Positions 34,741 to 44,546 are shown, counted from the stretch's first letter. The stretch is 64,000 nucleotides of DNA from Aurantiochytrium sp. KH105 (GCA_003116975.1 BGKB01000018.1:558001-622000); one strand, 5' to 3'. Numbers and translations: made by a program. Notes: a model not told the origin generated them from the letters alone.

Positions 34741-35688
34741 TCAGGTTGACGACGACAATGTTGGTTCAGAAGAAGAAGAAGAAGAAGCAGCAGCTGCAGT
34801 TGCTGCAGAAGCAGAAGCAGAAGCAGAAGCAGATGGTGACGGTGCCTCGTCCTTGACGCCTGATGGAAGAGACGCATGATGATCAGAAGTGGCAGAGACT
34901 TCGGAGCTCTTCACACTAGGAAGCTCCCAGAACTCGGCCACGTGGGTTCGACAAAGAGGGCACAACGGGTTTGTCGTGGTAAGCTGTTTGGCGCAATCTG
35001 TGCAGAGACACATGTGCATACAGGGAAGTATCGTGGTGTTCTGAGGATTGGAAAGACAAATGACGCATTCCTGCGAGATCTCTCCACTCTCACCGCCAAA
35101 GACGGTCTTAAGTTTATAGAGACGACCTTGACGGGTAATGATGCTTTGCTCTTTCTCCGATAGGTCGGGACTCAACATTGTGCATTGAGCACGCGCGCAG
35201 TCTTCGTGGTCGTCTTGATCAATACGAATAAGCACTCCACGCGCAAGCGCATCTAGAGTTGTTGTTGTCGCCGTTGGTGGCAGATTTACGCGCTGGCAGC
35301 TCTCACCGGGTACAATCGTGAGGGGAGGCGCAACTTTGTAGTCCGCGCTAGGAATAAAAAACGGCGCTTCGTCCTGCTCACGAGGCGCGAAAATGACACT
35401 AGCATGTGCACGCACATCAGATCGCACGTCAAAGACGAGCGCCCGATTTTCCGCGTCAAGACGCGCGGAACCGGGCACCAAGCTTGCGCCGACCCGCACG
35501 CCGCCTGCACGTCTGAGCGAGGGTCCCGCCCTCACAATATTGCCGCCATTCGCTGTGCGGATCGCCGCGTTCACCATGCGGTGCCGCTGGCTCGCCGCCG
35601 CGGCCTGTTGCGCGGCCTCGACGTCTGCCCAGCTGCGCGCGCCGGAGCCTGCGCGCTGCTCGCGCGGTTGTCCCGAGACATTTCCCAT
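34741..35688 (-). CDS. MGRN1/LUL-like RING E3 ubiquitin ligase, predicted N-myristoylated
   Basis: A 315-residue protein. I chose the ATG at 35688 because it yields M-G-N-V-S-G-Q, a good N-myristoylation site shared with plant LUL and animal MGRN1 ligases. The open frame extends far upstream but has no matching features there. Residues about 80-200 resemble the domain that precedes the RING in this family (L-V-F-D-V, A-P-x-x-I-V-P-G). The RING is at about 208-250: C-V-I-C-L...L-P-C-M-H-M-C-L-C-x-x-C-A...C-P-L-C-R. A low-complexity Ser/Ala tail coded by short repeats ends the protein. Expected role: membrane-associated ubiquitin transfer, in relatives linked to endosomal sorting. Confidence 0.87.
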   Translation of the reverse strand: MGNVSGQPREQRAGSGARSWADVEAAQQAAAASQRHRMVNAAIRTANGGNIVRAGPSLRRAGGVRVGASLVPGSARLDAENRALVFDVRSDVRAHASVIFAPREQDEAPFFIPSADYKVAPPLTIVPGESCQRVNLPPTATTTTLDALARGVLIRIDQDDHEDCARAQCTMLSPDLSEKEQSIITRQGRLYKLKTVFGGESGEISQECVICLSNPQNTTILPCMHMCLCTDCAKQLTTTNPLCPLCRTHVAEFWELPSVKSSEVSATSDHHASLPSGVKDEAPSPSASASASASAATAAAASSSSSSEPTLSSST

Positions 35689-36119
35689 CTCGCGCCGCCC
35701 CACCCCGATCGCGCTTCGCCGCGCTCGCGCCGGGTCCTTCTTCTCGCGAGCCCTTCCCCGCGACCGCAGCGCCGGCGCTTCGCGCGACCACTCACTCTGC
35801 TGCCGCGCAGCGTCGCCGACTCGGACTGTCGCGAGCTCCTCGCTCACCTCAGGCCTCGCTCGGCCTTGTTGCAGGTGGCGCTGGGGGTGCAGACGAGACG
35901 TGTTCGCCCCCGACGTCGCCCCTGGCCCGCACACCGAGTCGGAACAGACTGCTTCGACGCGCCCACCCTGCCCCCTCGACAAATCCGGTGAGCACCTAGG
36001 CCTAGGTAGCAAAGAAAGCCGTGGAAAAACAATCGACAATGAGCTGCATAGATCGCGAGCACGCCAAGCGCGGCGACCGCGGGAGCGAAGCGGTCGAGCG
36101 ACCGGACTCGAGGTGAAAG
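35689..36119. promoter_or_regulatory. Divergent promoter region, RING gene / coiled-coil gene
   Basis: A 431-base GC-rich spacer between head-to-head start codons. A short palindromic repeat of CCTAGG occurs near 35996-36006. Nothing else is recognised. Confidence 0.45.
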
Positions 36120-37049
36120 ATGCTGCAAGAGTCCACAGAGCTGGGCAAACTTGTGGCCAGGAACCGTGTTTTGAGGCGACGATGTCGCGCAGCAATGACG
36201 CAGCTGCGCGAGGATCATCTTGGGAAAAAGATCAAAGAGCAAGCCAAAAAGACGGCAGTGGCAAAGCCAAGTGTGGAAATGTCAGAAGAGCGGTGCGAGG
36301 AAGACATGGATCCCAGCGAAGCAAAGATCGCACTTGGGAAACTCGAAACCGAGGAGACCTTGCTCTTTGCAAACTTATCTGCAGCGCAACGCGAACACGG
36401 CCATCTCTTAAAGGACGCGGAGACGATTGCACAGAGTCGGGTGCAAAAGGATGGCATTCGGCTTCGTGAGCGTGCTGCAAATCTTGATCTCGAAATTGCG
36501 CGACTGAGCGAGGAAAATCGCACAGTTTCCGAAATGAATGAGCACCTCGCGGCAGAGCTCGCACTTGAGGATGCGCAGAATGAGCCAATTCGGCGCAAAG
36601 AGGAGAAACTTCGTGAAGAGATTCGGGCTGCGCAGCACTCTTTGCGAGAGATTCTTCGCAAGCTTCCAACCTTTGCAGACACAGCTTCTGATCTGCGCAA
36701 GCACGAGGCCCTCATGCACGTCCATTGCGAGAACGATTCGCTCGCCCGGGCCATCAAGGTTCATGAGGCAATGGCGGCCGATATGGTGCCCAAAGATTCA
36801 AGTTCGCGTCGCCCGAGCCCGCGTAAAGCCAGACACGCGCGACAGATTGATCAACGTCTCCGTGACGCTCAGACACGCACAAGTGCCAATATCTGCGCGA
36901 CGCTTCGACATCGCTGCGCGGATATCGACCATGAGCACAAGTCCCGCATGGAGATAATTAGCCGTCGCCAAGTGCTTTTGTCGCGTCTTGAGCGAGAGCT
37001 GAGTGACCTCCGCGTCAAGCTCGAGACAGCTCCTTCATCGACCTCATAG
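36120..37049 (+). CDS. Predicted coiled-coil protein, function unknown
   Basis: A 309-residue hydrophilic protein dominated by Glu, Lys, Arg, Ala and Leu in heptad-like order. There are long helical stretches at about 1-45, 65-215 and 235-305. No signal peptide, membrane segment or catalytic motif is seen. I do not recognise the family. Protein-like codon use and a clean ATG-to-stop frame support it as real. It is transcribed divergently from the RING ligase. Structural or cytoskeletal roles are possible but not shown. Confidence 0.7.
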   Translation: MLQESTELGKLVARNRVLRRRCRAAMTQLREDHLGKKIKEQAKKTAVAKPSVEMSEERCEEDMDPSEAKIALGKLETEETLLFANLSAAQREHGHLLKDAETIAQSRVQKDGIRLRERAANLDLEIARLSEENRTVSEMNEHLAAELALEDAQNEPIRRKEEKLREEIRAAQHSLREILRKLPTFADTASDLRKHEALMHVHCENDSLARAIKVHEAMAADMVPKDSSSRRPSPRKARHARQIDQRLRDAQTRTSANICATLRHRCADIDHEHKSRMEIISRRQVLLSRLERELSDLRVKLETAPSSTS

Positions 37050-37461
37050 TCGCTGTCGTCATGTCTGACCTCTTTTTGCTTCAGGCTCTCGAGCAGGTCA
37101 GCCGACGGGCCAGCTTCTTGACAGCGAAGGTCGCGACACTCTGTCAGTTCACGCCGCAGAACGCGACCGTGGCTACCGGAGCTCGTGTTTTGGGGCAACG
37201 AGGATCACGAACTCCATTTCGACTCTGTATAGAGTCCTAGGCTACCACTAGAATGTATACCCCTTGTACGTATAGTAAACCCGTGCGGCGGCTCGACCAA
37301 GAGCGGCTCGAATCCGTCCGTGCACAGCCAGAGCTGCTTCCGGTCGTCGCGTCGCGCGCGGGCTCGCGGACGCCGCGGTGTGGCCCTGCAGGGCTGGCGT
37401 CGCGCGGCGCGCCGTCCCGTGGCTGGGCGCCCGCGAGCCAGAGGGAGAAGGGAGCAAGGAC
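37050..37461. other. Intergenic region before the acylphosphatase-like gene
   Basis: Both flanking genes point right. An AT-richer patch near 37235-37285 may hold the end of one transcript and the start of the next. The in-frame sequence from 37378 to 37461 lacks an ATG. Confidence 0.4.
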
Positions 37462-38115
37462 ATGTTCGAGGTGAGGCGCCTGGGCACGAGCAGGACGGCG
37501 GCGACGGCTGCAGTCTCGTCCGGGGGAGACAAGCAAAAGAAGAAGCGCAAGCGCAAGCTAAGCAAGCGCGAGCGGAGAGCGCGGCTGGCGCTGACGTACG
37601 GGCGGGGCGCCGGCAAACTCGTGCCGCGCACGTTTCTGGCGGCGCTGGTGGTCTTCTTCTTGTACGTCCTTGTCTTGGGCGTTATGGAGCGAGACCCTGC
37701 TGCGGCCCTTCGCGGCGCAGGGGGCACAGCCGGCGGGTCTGCGCTTGCAGAGGACGTGGAGGGCGATGACCAAGGCCTGGACGCGATGAAGAGCGTCGAG
37801 CGCATGATCGAGGTCGATTTTGAGGTCTTTGGAACCGTGCAAAAGGTCTCAATGCGCAAGTATACGCAACGAAGAGCCAAGGAGCTTGGCGTGGGAGGCT
37901 CCATTGAAAACAGCGAAGCCAGCACTGTGCGCGGGACCTTGCGAGGCAAGGAAAGCAAGGTTCGCGCTATGCAGGAGTGGCTGCGCACAACAGGTTCGCC
38001 CAAAGCCCGCATTGAGCGCGCTGCTTTCTCTACGGACCGAGATCTCGGCGATGGCGAGGTCGGCTCCTTTTCCATCAAGAAAATTATTCTCGCCAATGGA
38101 AAGCAGTGGGCTTGA
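37462..38115 (+). CDS. Membrane-anchored acylphosphatase-domain protein
   Basis: A 217-residue protein. A very basic N-terminus (Lys/Arg cluster, residues 25-41) precedes one hydrophobic helix at about 58-76, so a type II membrane topology is likely. Residues about 117-190 follow the acylphosphatase pattern: V-F-G-x-V-Q-x-V-x-M-R-K-Y, then A-x-x-L-G-V-x-G-x-I-E-N, then V-x-G-x-L-x-G. The two catalytic residues of the family are matched by Arg132 and Asn150. The usual Phe before the Arg is Met and one Gly of the loop differs, so activity is uncertain. Classical acylphosphatases are soluble and about 100 residues, so the anchor is unusual. The start is the first in-frame ATG. Confidence 0.72.
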   Translation: MFEVRRLGTSRTAATAAVSSGGDKQKKKRKRKLSKRERRARLALTYGRGAGKLVPRTFLAALVVFFLYVLVLGVMERDPAAALRGAGGTAGGSALAEDVEGDDQGLDAMKSVERMIEVDFEVFGTVQKVSMRKYTQRRAKELGVGGSIENSEASTVRGTLRGKESKVRAMQEWLRTTGSPKARIERAAFSTDRDLGDGEVGSFSIKKIILANGKQWA

Positions 38116-38744
38116 TTGTGTGAATGATGCGCGCTGGGCGATAGCGTAGAGAGCACCATGTACAATTATGCTAGGTAGAAGATGGTTGCAGTGCGCGTCA
38201 GGTGTTGTCGCGCGGTGTGGTCAGAACAAAGATGATATGTTTTGAAAAAGAGTCGTGCATTTACAAAGCTCACGAGTCGTTGGTCTCGCGGTGTGGTCAT
38301 TGCAAGACTACAAAGTTTACAAGGCGGTTTGTAAATGCGCGCCGCATGTAGAGGAAGAAGAAAGCTTATTTTTCCAACGCTCGCGAATCTGTTGTCGCCA
38401 TACAAACGACTCCCCTTCTCTTCTTTCTCGTCATCCTCCAAAACAGGACAAGCGAACACAAAAGAAAAGGTCGCAAGACGCAAGATGGGATTCCGTTGCG
38501 AAGCTACGTACATGCAGACTATGTGGGCGCGCTTCTTTTTTTTTGGGCGGGGTGGGGTAGGAGATGGCTAAGAAAATGGATGTTATATGTAGCTGTTACT
38601 TCATGATAGCGAAGCGACAAGCATGCAGCTCGAAGCGTCGCGGTGGAGTCGATCTTGACGACAGTCTCGAGAGACCATGTCAGCATTGTTTCCTGCTGCT
38701 TGTACCTCGCGCGCGCGGTCCTGCGAGGTGAAGAAGCGCAGTAT
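38116..38744. other. Convergent intergenic region
   Basis: It separates the tail-to-tail acylphosphatase-like and GAPDH genes. Mixed-composition sequence; no gene or RNA recognised. Confidence 0.5.
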
Positions 38745-40340
38745 CTAGTAGTAAATCTTGCGACGCACACCAGTGATGTGCTTGGCGAGACGCATGACCT
38801 GGCGGGTGTAGCCAAACTCGTTGTCGTAAAAGACGTAGAGCATGACGGTGTCCGGCTCGGCGCCCTGAATGGAGGCGACCGAGTCGAAGACAGCGCAGCA
38901 CGAGTTGCCAATGACATCGTTGGAGACAAGCTCCGGGTCGATGCTGTAGTGGATCTGGTTGACCAGATCACCACTGACGGAAGCCTGGCGAACGGCCTCG
39001 TTGACCTCGGCAACGTCAACGTTGCGGTTAAGCCGCAGCTGCAGGATCGCGAGCGAGGCGTTGGGCGTGGGCACGCGAATGGCGTGGGCCGTGAGCTTGC
39101 CCTCGAGAGTGGGGATGACGCGGGGCACGGCCTTGGCGGCGCCGGTCTCGGTGAGCACCATGTTGAGCGCGGCGGAGCGGCCGCGGCGCTCCTTTTTGTG
39201 AAAGTTATCGAGCAGACTCTGATCGTTCGTGTACGAGTGGCAGGTCTCGATGTGGCCCGAGCGAACGCCAAAGACGTCGTCAATGACCTTGAGGACGGGC
39301 GAGATGGCGTTGGTCGTGCAGGAGGCAGCGCTAAAGATGTGGTCGTCCTTGACGTTGAGCTGCTCGTGGTTGATGCCGTAGACGACGTTGGGGACGCCCT
39401 TGCCGGGGGCGGTGAGAAGAATCTTGTTGACGCCTTCTGACTTGTGGTGGCGGCTGAGGGCGTCAAAGTCGCGAAAGGCACCGGTGTTGTCGATGATGAG
39501 GGCGTTGTCGATGCCGTACTTGACGTAGTCGATGTCCTCGGGCTGGGCGGCGCTGATCATCTGGATAACTTGGCCGTTGACGCAGAGCGTCTGGCTCTCA
39601 ATGTCGTACTCGACGATGCCCTTGAAGTTGCCGTGCACGGAATCGTGCGAGAGGAGGGCCGCGCGCTTGACAATGTCTTCGGGTTTCTTGTCGCGCGTGA
39701 CAATGGCACGGAGACGGAGCTGCTGGCCCTTGCCGGCCTGGCGGATGAGCTCGCGGGCGGCGAGGCGTCCGATGCGGCCAAAGCCGAAGAGCACGACGTC
39801 GCGGGGCTTGAAGGGGATCTCGTGGGCCTTGGTGAAGGTGGCCAGCCTTTCCTGGAGGAACTCGAGCTTGGTCATGCCGTTGGCCTCGGTCTTCCACTGG
39901 TAGGCGAGGAGGCCGACGTCGAGCTTGGCAGGTGCGAGGTCGATCTGGGTGAGCGCCTCTGCCATTTGCGTGGTGGACTCGATGTCGATGGGCTTCTTGA
40001 CCACTTCTGCGGCGTAGGCATGAAAGCCCAGGAGTTCCGCGGTCGATGCGTCGCTCAGGTGTTTCCTGAAGAGGACGAGCTCCACGCCGCGCTCGTAGAG
40101 GAGTTCGCCCACGAACATGGCCATGCGCACCGCGCATCGCTCGCGTCGGTTGTGCGCCTCCAGCTCGCTCTCATAGCACGATGCGCGCTTGGCCATGGCC
40201 CACGACCTCTTGGACACGGGCACGTCGCCGTTGGCGATCACTCCGTTGCCGTTCATTTTGTCTGCGTCCGTCTCCGTCCCTGTCGAGGCCGGCAGCGGCG
40301 GTGTGGTGGTTGGCGTCGGCGTCTCGTCTCCAGCCGCCAT
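38745..40340 (-). CDS. Glyceraldehyde-3-phosphate dehydrogenase, long form with N-terminal extension
   Basis: A 531-residue protein. The glycolytic GAPDH core starts near residue 180 with V-V-L-F-G-F-G-R-I-G-R-L-A and contains the active-site S-A-A-S-C-T-T-N (Cys341) and H-S-Y-T-N-D-Q (His368). It ends with W-less D-N-E-F-G-Y-T-R-Q-V-type residues typical of the fold. About 140 residues before the Rossmann domain form a helical extension that I associate with the roughly 480-residue GAPDHs of some marine bacteria, rather than the 335-residue eukaryotic form. No clear plastid or mitochondrial presequence is seen. The ATG at 40340 is the first in frame; a CAG-repeat stretch just upstream has no ATG and is probably 5' UTR. 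It should oxidise glyceraldehyde-3-phosphate with NAD(P). Confidence 0.93.
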   Translation of the reverse strand: MAAGDETPTPTTTPPLPASTGTETDADKMNGNGVIANGDVPVSKRSWAMAKRASCYESELEAHNRRERCAVRMAMFVGELLYERGVELVLFRKHLSDASTAELLGFHAYAAEVVKKPIDIESTTQMAEALTQIDLAPAKLDVGLLAYQWKTEANGMTKLEFLQERLATFTKAHEIPFKPRDVVLFGFGRIGRLAARELIRQAGKGQQLRLRAIVTRDKKPEDIVKRAALLSHDSVHGNFKGIVEYDIESQTLCVNGQVIQMISAAQPEDIDYVKYGIDNALIIDNTGAFRDFDALSRHHKSEGVNKILLTAPGKGVPNVVYGINHEQLNVKDDHIFSAASCTTNAISPVLKVIDDVFGVRSGHIETCHSYTNDQSLLDNFHKKERRGRSAALNMVLTETGAAKAVPRVIPTLEGKLTAHAIRVPTPNASLAILQLRLNRNVDVAEVNEAVRQASVSGDLVNQIHYSIDPELVSNDVIGNSCCAVFDSVASIQGAEPDTVMLYVFYDNEFGYTRQVMRLAKHITGVRRKIYY

Positions 40341-41326
40341 CGAGGACTGCTGCAGCTGCTGCTGCGCCTGCTGCTGCTGCTGCTGCTGCTGCCACTCACT
40401 CACTTGCTCTTCCTGGCTGCTAAAATGTAACGCAGTGCACCGGCACTGCACTGTTCCGCCTGGCCTCCCTTGTTTTGTCTACAGCCCGATCGATGCTGGG
40501 TTGTGCAGGCAGATGCACCCGCCCTCTCCTCGCTCGGTGGAGCAATCTCGGCACCAGCCAGAGGCAGCTAGCTGCGCTGGCCAGTGGCTGCAGCTCGCAG
40601 CTCGTTGCTGTTCTGTCGCGAGGGACGCGGGCGTGCAGCTGCGGCTCGACTCGACTCGACTTGAGACACAGAACTCGGCTTCGGGGATCCAGGTTTGCCG
40701 CGCCTCGCCGCCGCGTGCTTCTGCTTCTGCTTCCGCTTCTGCCTCTGCCCCTCTCTCTGTGTCTCTCTCGCGGTCTGGCGCCGTGGAAAGAACCGCGCGG
40801 TCTTGCTGCTTGTGTCCCCTGCGCCTGCAGCCGCGCTGCAGTTGCAGTGCAGGATGCAGCACGTTGCCCGCTCGCTCGCGTGCGCCCGCGGGACCCGCCT
40901 CGCGCCCCGAGACCCGCGCCGCCGCGCATCGCGAGGCGCGGCGCGGCAGGCAGGCAGGCAGGCGCGGCGCGAGGCGCGGCCGCGAGGCGAGGCGAGGCGC
41001 GGCGAGAAAGAAAGCAGGCGCTGCAAGTCATTTCTTTCTCCGCGTCGACACGGGAGTTCGCGGGACCGCGGGCGCGTGGCGAACTTGCCTGCGGTGCTGG
41101 CAAGCAACAACTGCAAGCAAGGGAGCGAGCGAGCGAGCGAGCGCGCGAGCGCTGCTTCCTCGCCTCCCTGGGTCTCCCGAGCCGGTCTCGCGGCCTCGCA
41201 CGCGCGCAGGCACGGCTCGGCGGAGCACGCAGCGCAGAGCCGCAGGCGCGCGCGATCTTCTGCGCGCCGCAGCAGCACCTCGCGTCTGCGGCGCAGTGCA
41301 GACACAGGCAGCGAGCGCAGCCGCGC

Positions 41327-41406
41327 CTCCTTTCCTTTCTTTCCTTTCTTCCCTTCTTTCCCTTCTTTTCCTTCTTTCTTTTCACTCTTTCTTTCTTTTC
41401 ACTCAC

Positions 41407-41442
<36 letters not shown>

Positions 41443-41454
41443 TTTTTCTTTCTT
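41327..41454 (+). repeat. Polypyrimidine tract (CTTT/CCTT units)
   Basis: About 128 bases made almost entirely of C and T on the plus strand, largely CTTT and CCTTT units with a few CACT breaks. Read towards GAPDH it is a polypurine tract, about 1 kb upstream of its ATG. Mirror-like purine tracts can form triplex DNA. Confidence 0.9.
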
Positions 41455-42137
41455 ACGCAAGCCCGGCCCGAGCCGCAGCTACGCAACACAGTGCGGCAGC
41501 GGCTAAGATAGATAGCGGATAGTGTGGCGAGCCCCTGCGCTGCGCGTCGATTGTCCTACGCAGGCGCAGCGGCGCAGCGGCGCCGGCGCCTGCGGCAGGG
41601 CCCGGGCGCGGAAATCGGCGCGGGTCATCCGTCATCCGCCAGTCCGCGGTCATAGCGGCCGCAGCGAGCGCGAGAATGATTGGACTTTTGAACCAACTTG
41701 GGCGCGCTCGCGGCTGGCTGCTGCACGCGCACGAGGCGAAGGCGGTCGGTCGCGCTCGCGCGGAGCGAGGGGACGCAGCCGCAGCCGCGAACTTCGAACT
41801 CGCGCGTCCTGGCTCTCAGCCTCGGGGGTAAAAGATGAAGGCAAGGCCGCCAGGGAGCGGGCGCGTTTGAAACTTCTTTTCCTTTCCGGCTGCTGGCTCA
41901 GTCAGGCCGCCGCGCTTGGCTTCGCGCGCCGCGGTCGTGCGCCTCCTCTCGCGGTGCGCAGACCACACGTCGGTCGCTCCGCTCCGCTCACTGTCATCAG
42001 TCACGTCACGCTGCGCTGCCGCTGGTCGCTGCAGCTTGCTTGCTGGTCACGCGGGCGTCGTTCGTTCCTTCGCTCGTGGTCTTCCCGGCGCACGGGCCTT
42101 CGCGGACCACCTGCGACGCAAGCTCGGACGCGGGCTC

Positions 42138-42184
42138 GCACGCACGCACGCACGCACGCAGACACGCAGACACGCACGCACGCA
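42138..42184 (+). repeat. ACGC/CAGA tetranucleotide microsatellite
   Basis: An interrupted run of ACGC units with two ACAC/GACA breaks, 560 bases upstream of the MFS transporter start. The same unit recurs at 49067-49118 and 63590-63630. Confidence 0.85.
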
Positions 42185-42746
42185 CCGCGAGCGGCATCGC
42201 GGACCTCCCCGGCCGGGTCGAGCCCGCTGCCGCTGCCGGCCGCACCGCTGCCGGGACGATGGCCACGGATGTTGCAATTCGGCAGCACGGTCAGGTAGTA
42301 CGTAGTGCGTAGTAGTAGGAGCAGGAGGATGCCGCTGGCCATGGTGGATGTTGAAATGTGTGGGGTTTCCCCGGCGCCCGGGGATGAAGCAGGGCCGGCG
42401 TTTCTTGCGTCGGGTAAATGAGGAGACTCCCGAAACACCCCTCCCCGGAAAACCCGCGCCCGGGGTTAGAGCAGACAGAGCGCATGGGGAGGGGGGTGCT
42501 GACGAGCCATAGGGTTTTGGACGCGGGTCAGCGTCCGAAAGGGTGTCCGAAAGGAGGCGAACTCTTCGAATCGATTGATCGATCTTCTCTTTTTTGATGG
42601 GCGGAAGCGGGCGGAAGCCCGACGTTTGCGGGCAGTGCACAGACGCCGTGTCGCGCGCGCGCGCGGCGAGGCGCGGCGGGGCGGGGTGGGGCGGGGCGGG
42701 GCACCCAGTCAGGAAGGTAGGCAGGTAGGCATATCGCGACACTATA

Positions 42747-44546
42747 ATGCACGAGGGGAGGCTGCACGCGAGCCTCGGCGGAAGCCGCGACGAGGGACAA
42801 GGACTTCTCCATGCCTTTGACGACGACGACGACGACGAGGACAACAATGTCAACGACGAAGGCGAAGCAGAAGTACGCGATGGTATTGACGGAGAAGATG
42901 ACTGGCCAAGCCCTAGCGCCGGCCGTGTGCGCGACCTTATCTTCGCAGACGCGGAATGGAGTGGGAGCCTCGAAAACCCGAGAGGCTTCGTTAGCCATGA
43001 CAGCGACGAGGCGCCGGATCTCAAAGAAAACGACACGCCCGCCGACTACGGCTACAGACTGCTCGACCGAGCGCTCGAGGATGTTACGGGAAAATTCCAG
43101 GCCCTGCTCACAGTCTTATGCGCCCTTGTGAACTTTGTCGACGCCGCAGAAACCATGATGATGGGTCTGCTGTACCCGAGTCTCATGCAAGAATTTGGCC
43201 TCACGGAGCAACAACTCGCCCTCATGCCCTCTTTAACAAACGTTGGCATGCTGGTCGGGGCCCTCGTCTTCGGCAACCTTTCCGACAGTGTCGGTCGGCG
43301 CAAGACGCTCATCGCGAGTCTGGCGATTTGCGCCCTCTTTGGTTTCCTATCATCGTTCGCCCAAAACATTATCTCGCTCTCCATCTTGCGCATGACCTTG
43401 GGATTTGGCTATGGAGGCAACATCGTCACCTCCACGACACTGCTCGTAGAATTTCTCGCGCACGAGGAGCGCGGCGTGTACACAATGTGGTGCGGCGTCG
43501 GCTTTGGCGTCGGGGCCCTGTCCATTGCTGGTCTCTCCTGGGCCGTCGTTCCCTACCTTGGATGGCGCTGGCTCATCCGCCTCGCGGCCCTGGTTTCCGT
43601 CCCAGTTCTCGTCATGCTCATCTTTGTGCCCGAGTCTCCGCGATTTTTCATCATGCGCCATCAGTACTACGAATGCGTCAAAGCCGTGGACTTTGTCGCG
43701 AACTTTAATGGCAAAGCCCTACCACGCTACTTCAATGCCGCAACCCTTAACGTCATGCACCACGATCGGCGTCGCCATGAATCAGCACGCAACTGTTTTG
43801 GCTATGGAGACATTATGCGGGCCCCGATTCTCGTTACCCTTATTCCCCTCGCGGGCTGCTGGTTTCTCAATGCTTTTGCCAGTGTCCTCAGCGCCTGGAT
43901 TCCGATCCACGCGCGAAGATTCTTTCCAGACAGCACCAACATTGTCTACACGATTGCACTCGTGCAGGCCTCGGGAATCCTCGCGGGGACCCTTTTGCAG
44001 GTATTTATGGTGCGCCACTTTGGTCGGCGCATTCAAATGCGCGTTGGCTTCTTGCTCAGCGCGCTCTGTCTCCTTTTGCTCGGCTTCTTCTCTTATGTTT
44101 CGCTTGGCGCGCTCTTTGCGCTTGCCTTTGCCATTCAACTTACCGAGCAGGTCATCATCATGACGCTCTACCTCTACACGCCAGAGGCCTTTCCCACGGC
44201 TGTGCGTGTTACGAGCTTTGGGATTTGCCAAGCGCACCATCGCTTCGCGCCCATCGTCGCCCCTTTCGTGGTCGCTTCTCTCGATCACTACGGTTTCAAT
44301 GTTACATGCTTTGTTTTCTCCGGCGTCTTTTGCATTGGCGCTGTCCTTGCCATGATGCTTCGAGTTTCCACCTTCAACACGCCCCTTGTCGAGGAGTCCG
44401 ACCTTGCTGCACGTCGCCACTCCTTCAACACCTCTGCGTTTACACGCAATCCACAAGATCCCGAGTTCGACAGTGCGCCTTCTGACAAGTCTATCTTTTC
44501 CTCCTCGCCGCTCCTCAATGCGAGACCTCCTGAGGGCGTCATTTAG
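42747..44546 (+). CDS. MFS transporter, SV2/SVOP-like (sugar/organic-ion porter superfamily)
   Basis: A 599-residue protein with twelve predicted membrane helices between about residues 118 and 545. Residues 1 to about 110 form an acidic cytoplasmic N-terminus with an Asp run. Motif A, G-N-L-S-D-S-V-G-R-R-K-T, lies between helices 2 and 3 (about residue 174). R-M-x-L-G-F-G-Y-G-G-N follows in helix 4, then P-E-S-P-R-F at the end of the first half, and Y-T-P-E-A-F-P-T-A-V-R in the second half. This set is typical of SVOP/SV2-like members. The Ser-rich C-terminal tail is probably cytoplasmic. The substrate is unknown. The ATG lies in a TATAATG context, and upstream in-frame codons lack conservation signals. 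Confidence 0.9.
   Translation: MHEGRLHASLGGSRDEGQGLLHAFDDDDDDEDNNVNDEGEAEVRDGIDGEDDWPSPSAGRVRDLIFADAEWSGSLENPRGFVSHDSDEAPDLKENDTPADYGYRLLDRALEDVTGKFQALLTVLCALVNFVDAAETMMMGLLYPSLMQEFGLTEQQLALMPSLTNVGMLVGALVFGNLSDSVGRRKTLIASLAICALFGFLSSFAQNIISLSILRMTLGFGYGGNIVTSTTLLVEFLAHEERGVYTMWCGVGFGVGALSIAGLSWAVVPYLGWRWLIRLAALVSVPVLVMLIFVPESPRFFIMRHQYYECVKAVDFVANFNGKALPRYFNAATLNVMHHDRRRHESARNCFGYGDIMRAPILVTLIPLAGCWFLNAFASVLSAWIPIHARRFFPDSTNIVYTIALVQASGILAGTLLQVFMVRHFGRRIQMRVGFLLSALCLLLLGFFSYVSLGALFALAFAIQLTEQVIIMTLYLYTPEAFPTAVRVTSFGICQAHHRFAPIVAPFVVASLDHYGFNVTCFVFSGVFCIGAVLAMMLRVSTFNTPLVEESDLAARRHSFNTSAFTRNPQDPEFDSAPSDKSIFSSSPLLNARPPEGVI

Larger units (their letters stand above)
40341..42746. promoter_or_regulatory. 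2.4-kb divergent regulatory region, GAPDH / MFS transporter
   Basis: There is no supportable gene. It is very GC-rich with many short repeats: CTG/CAG triplets at 40351-40395 just upstream of the GAPDH ATG, G-C-rich GGCGA-type runs near 40930-41010, a long pyrimidine tract at 41327-41454, and CACG/ACGC units at 42138-42184. Several open frames run through it on both strands but are explained by the lack of AT-rich stop codons. It presumably holds the GAPDH and MFS promoters. Confidence 0.5.

Noticed and set aside
35691-36195. Upstream extension of the RING-ligase frame by about 169 codons
   Set aside because: Arg/Pro-rich, overlaps the divergent coiled-coil gene, and would destroy the family-typical M-G-N myristoylation start.
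38643-40430. Plus-strand frames of 265 and 328 codons over the GAPDH gene
   Set aside because: They are antisense shadows caused by strong GC-ending codon use in GAPDH; no independent features.
40189-41522. Long plus- and minus-strand frames in the GAPDH/MFS spacer (up to 440 codons)
   Set aside because: Several frames overlap on both strands, with Arg/Ala/Ser/Pro low-complexity and Phe/Ser runs from the CTTT tract. They are typical of stop-poor GC-rich non-coding DNA.
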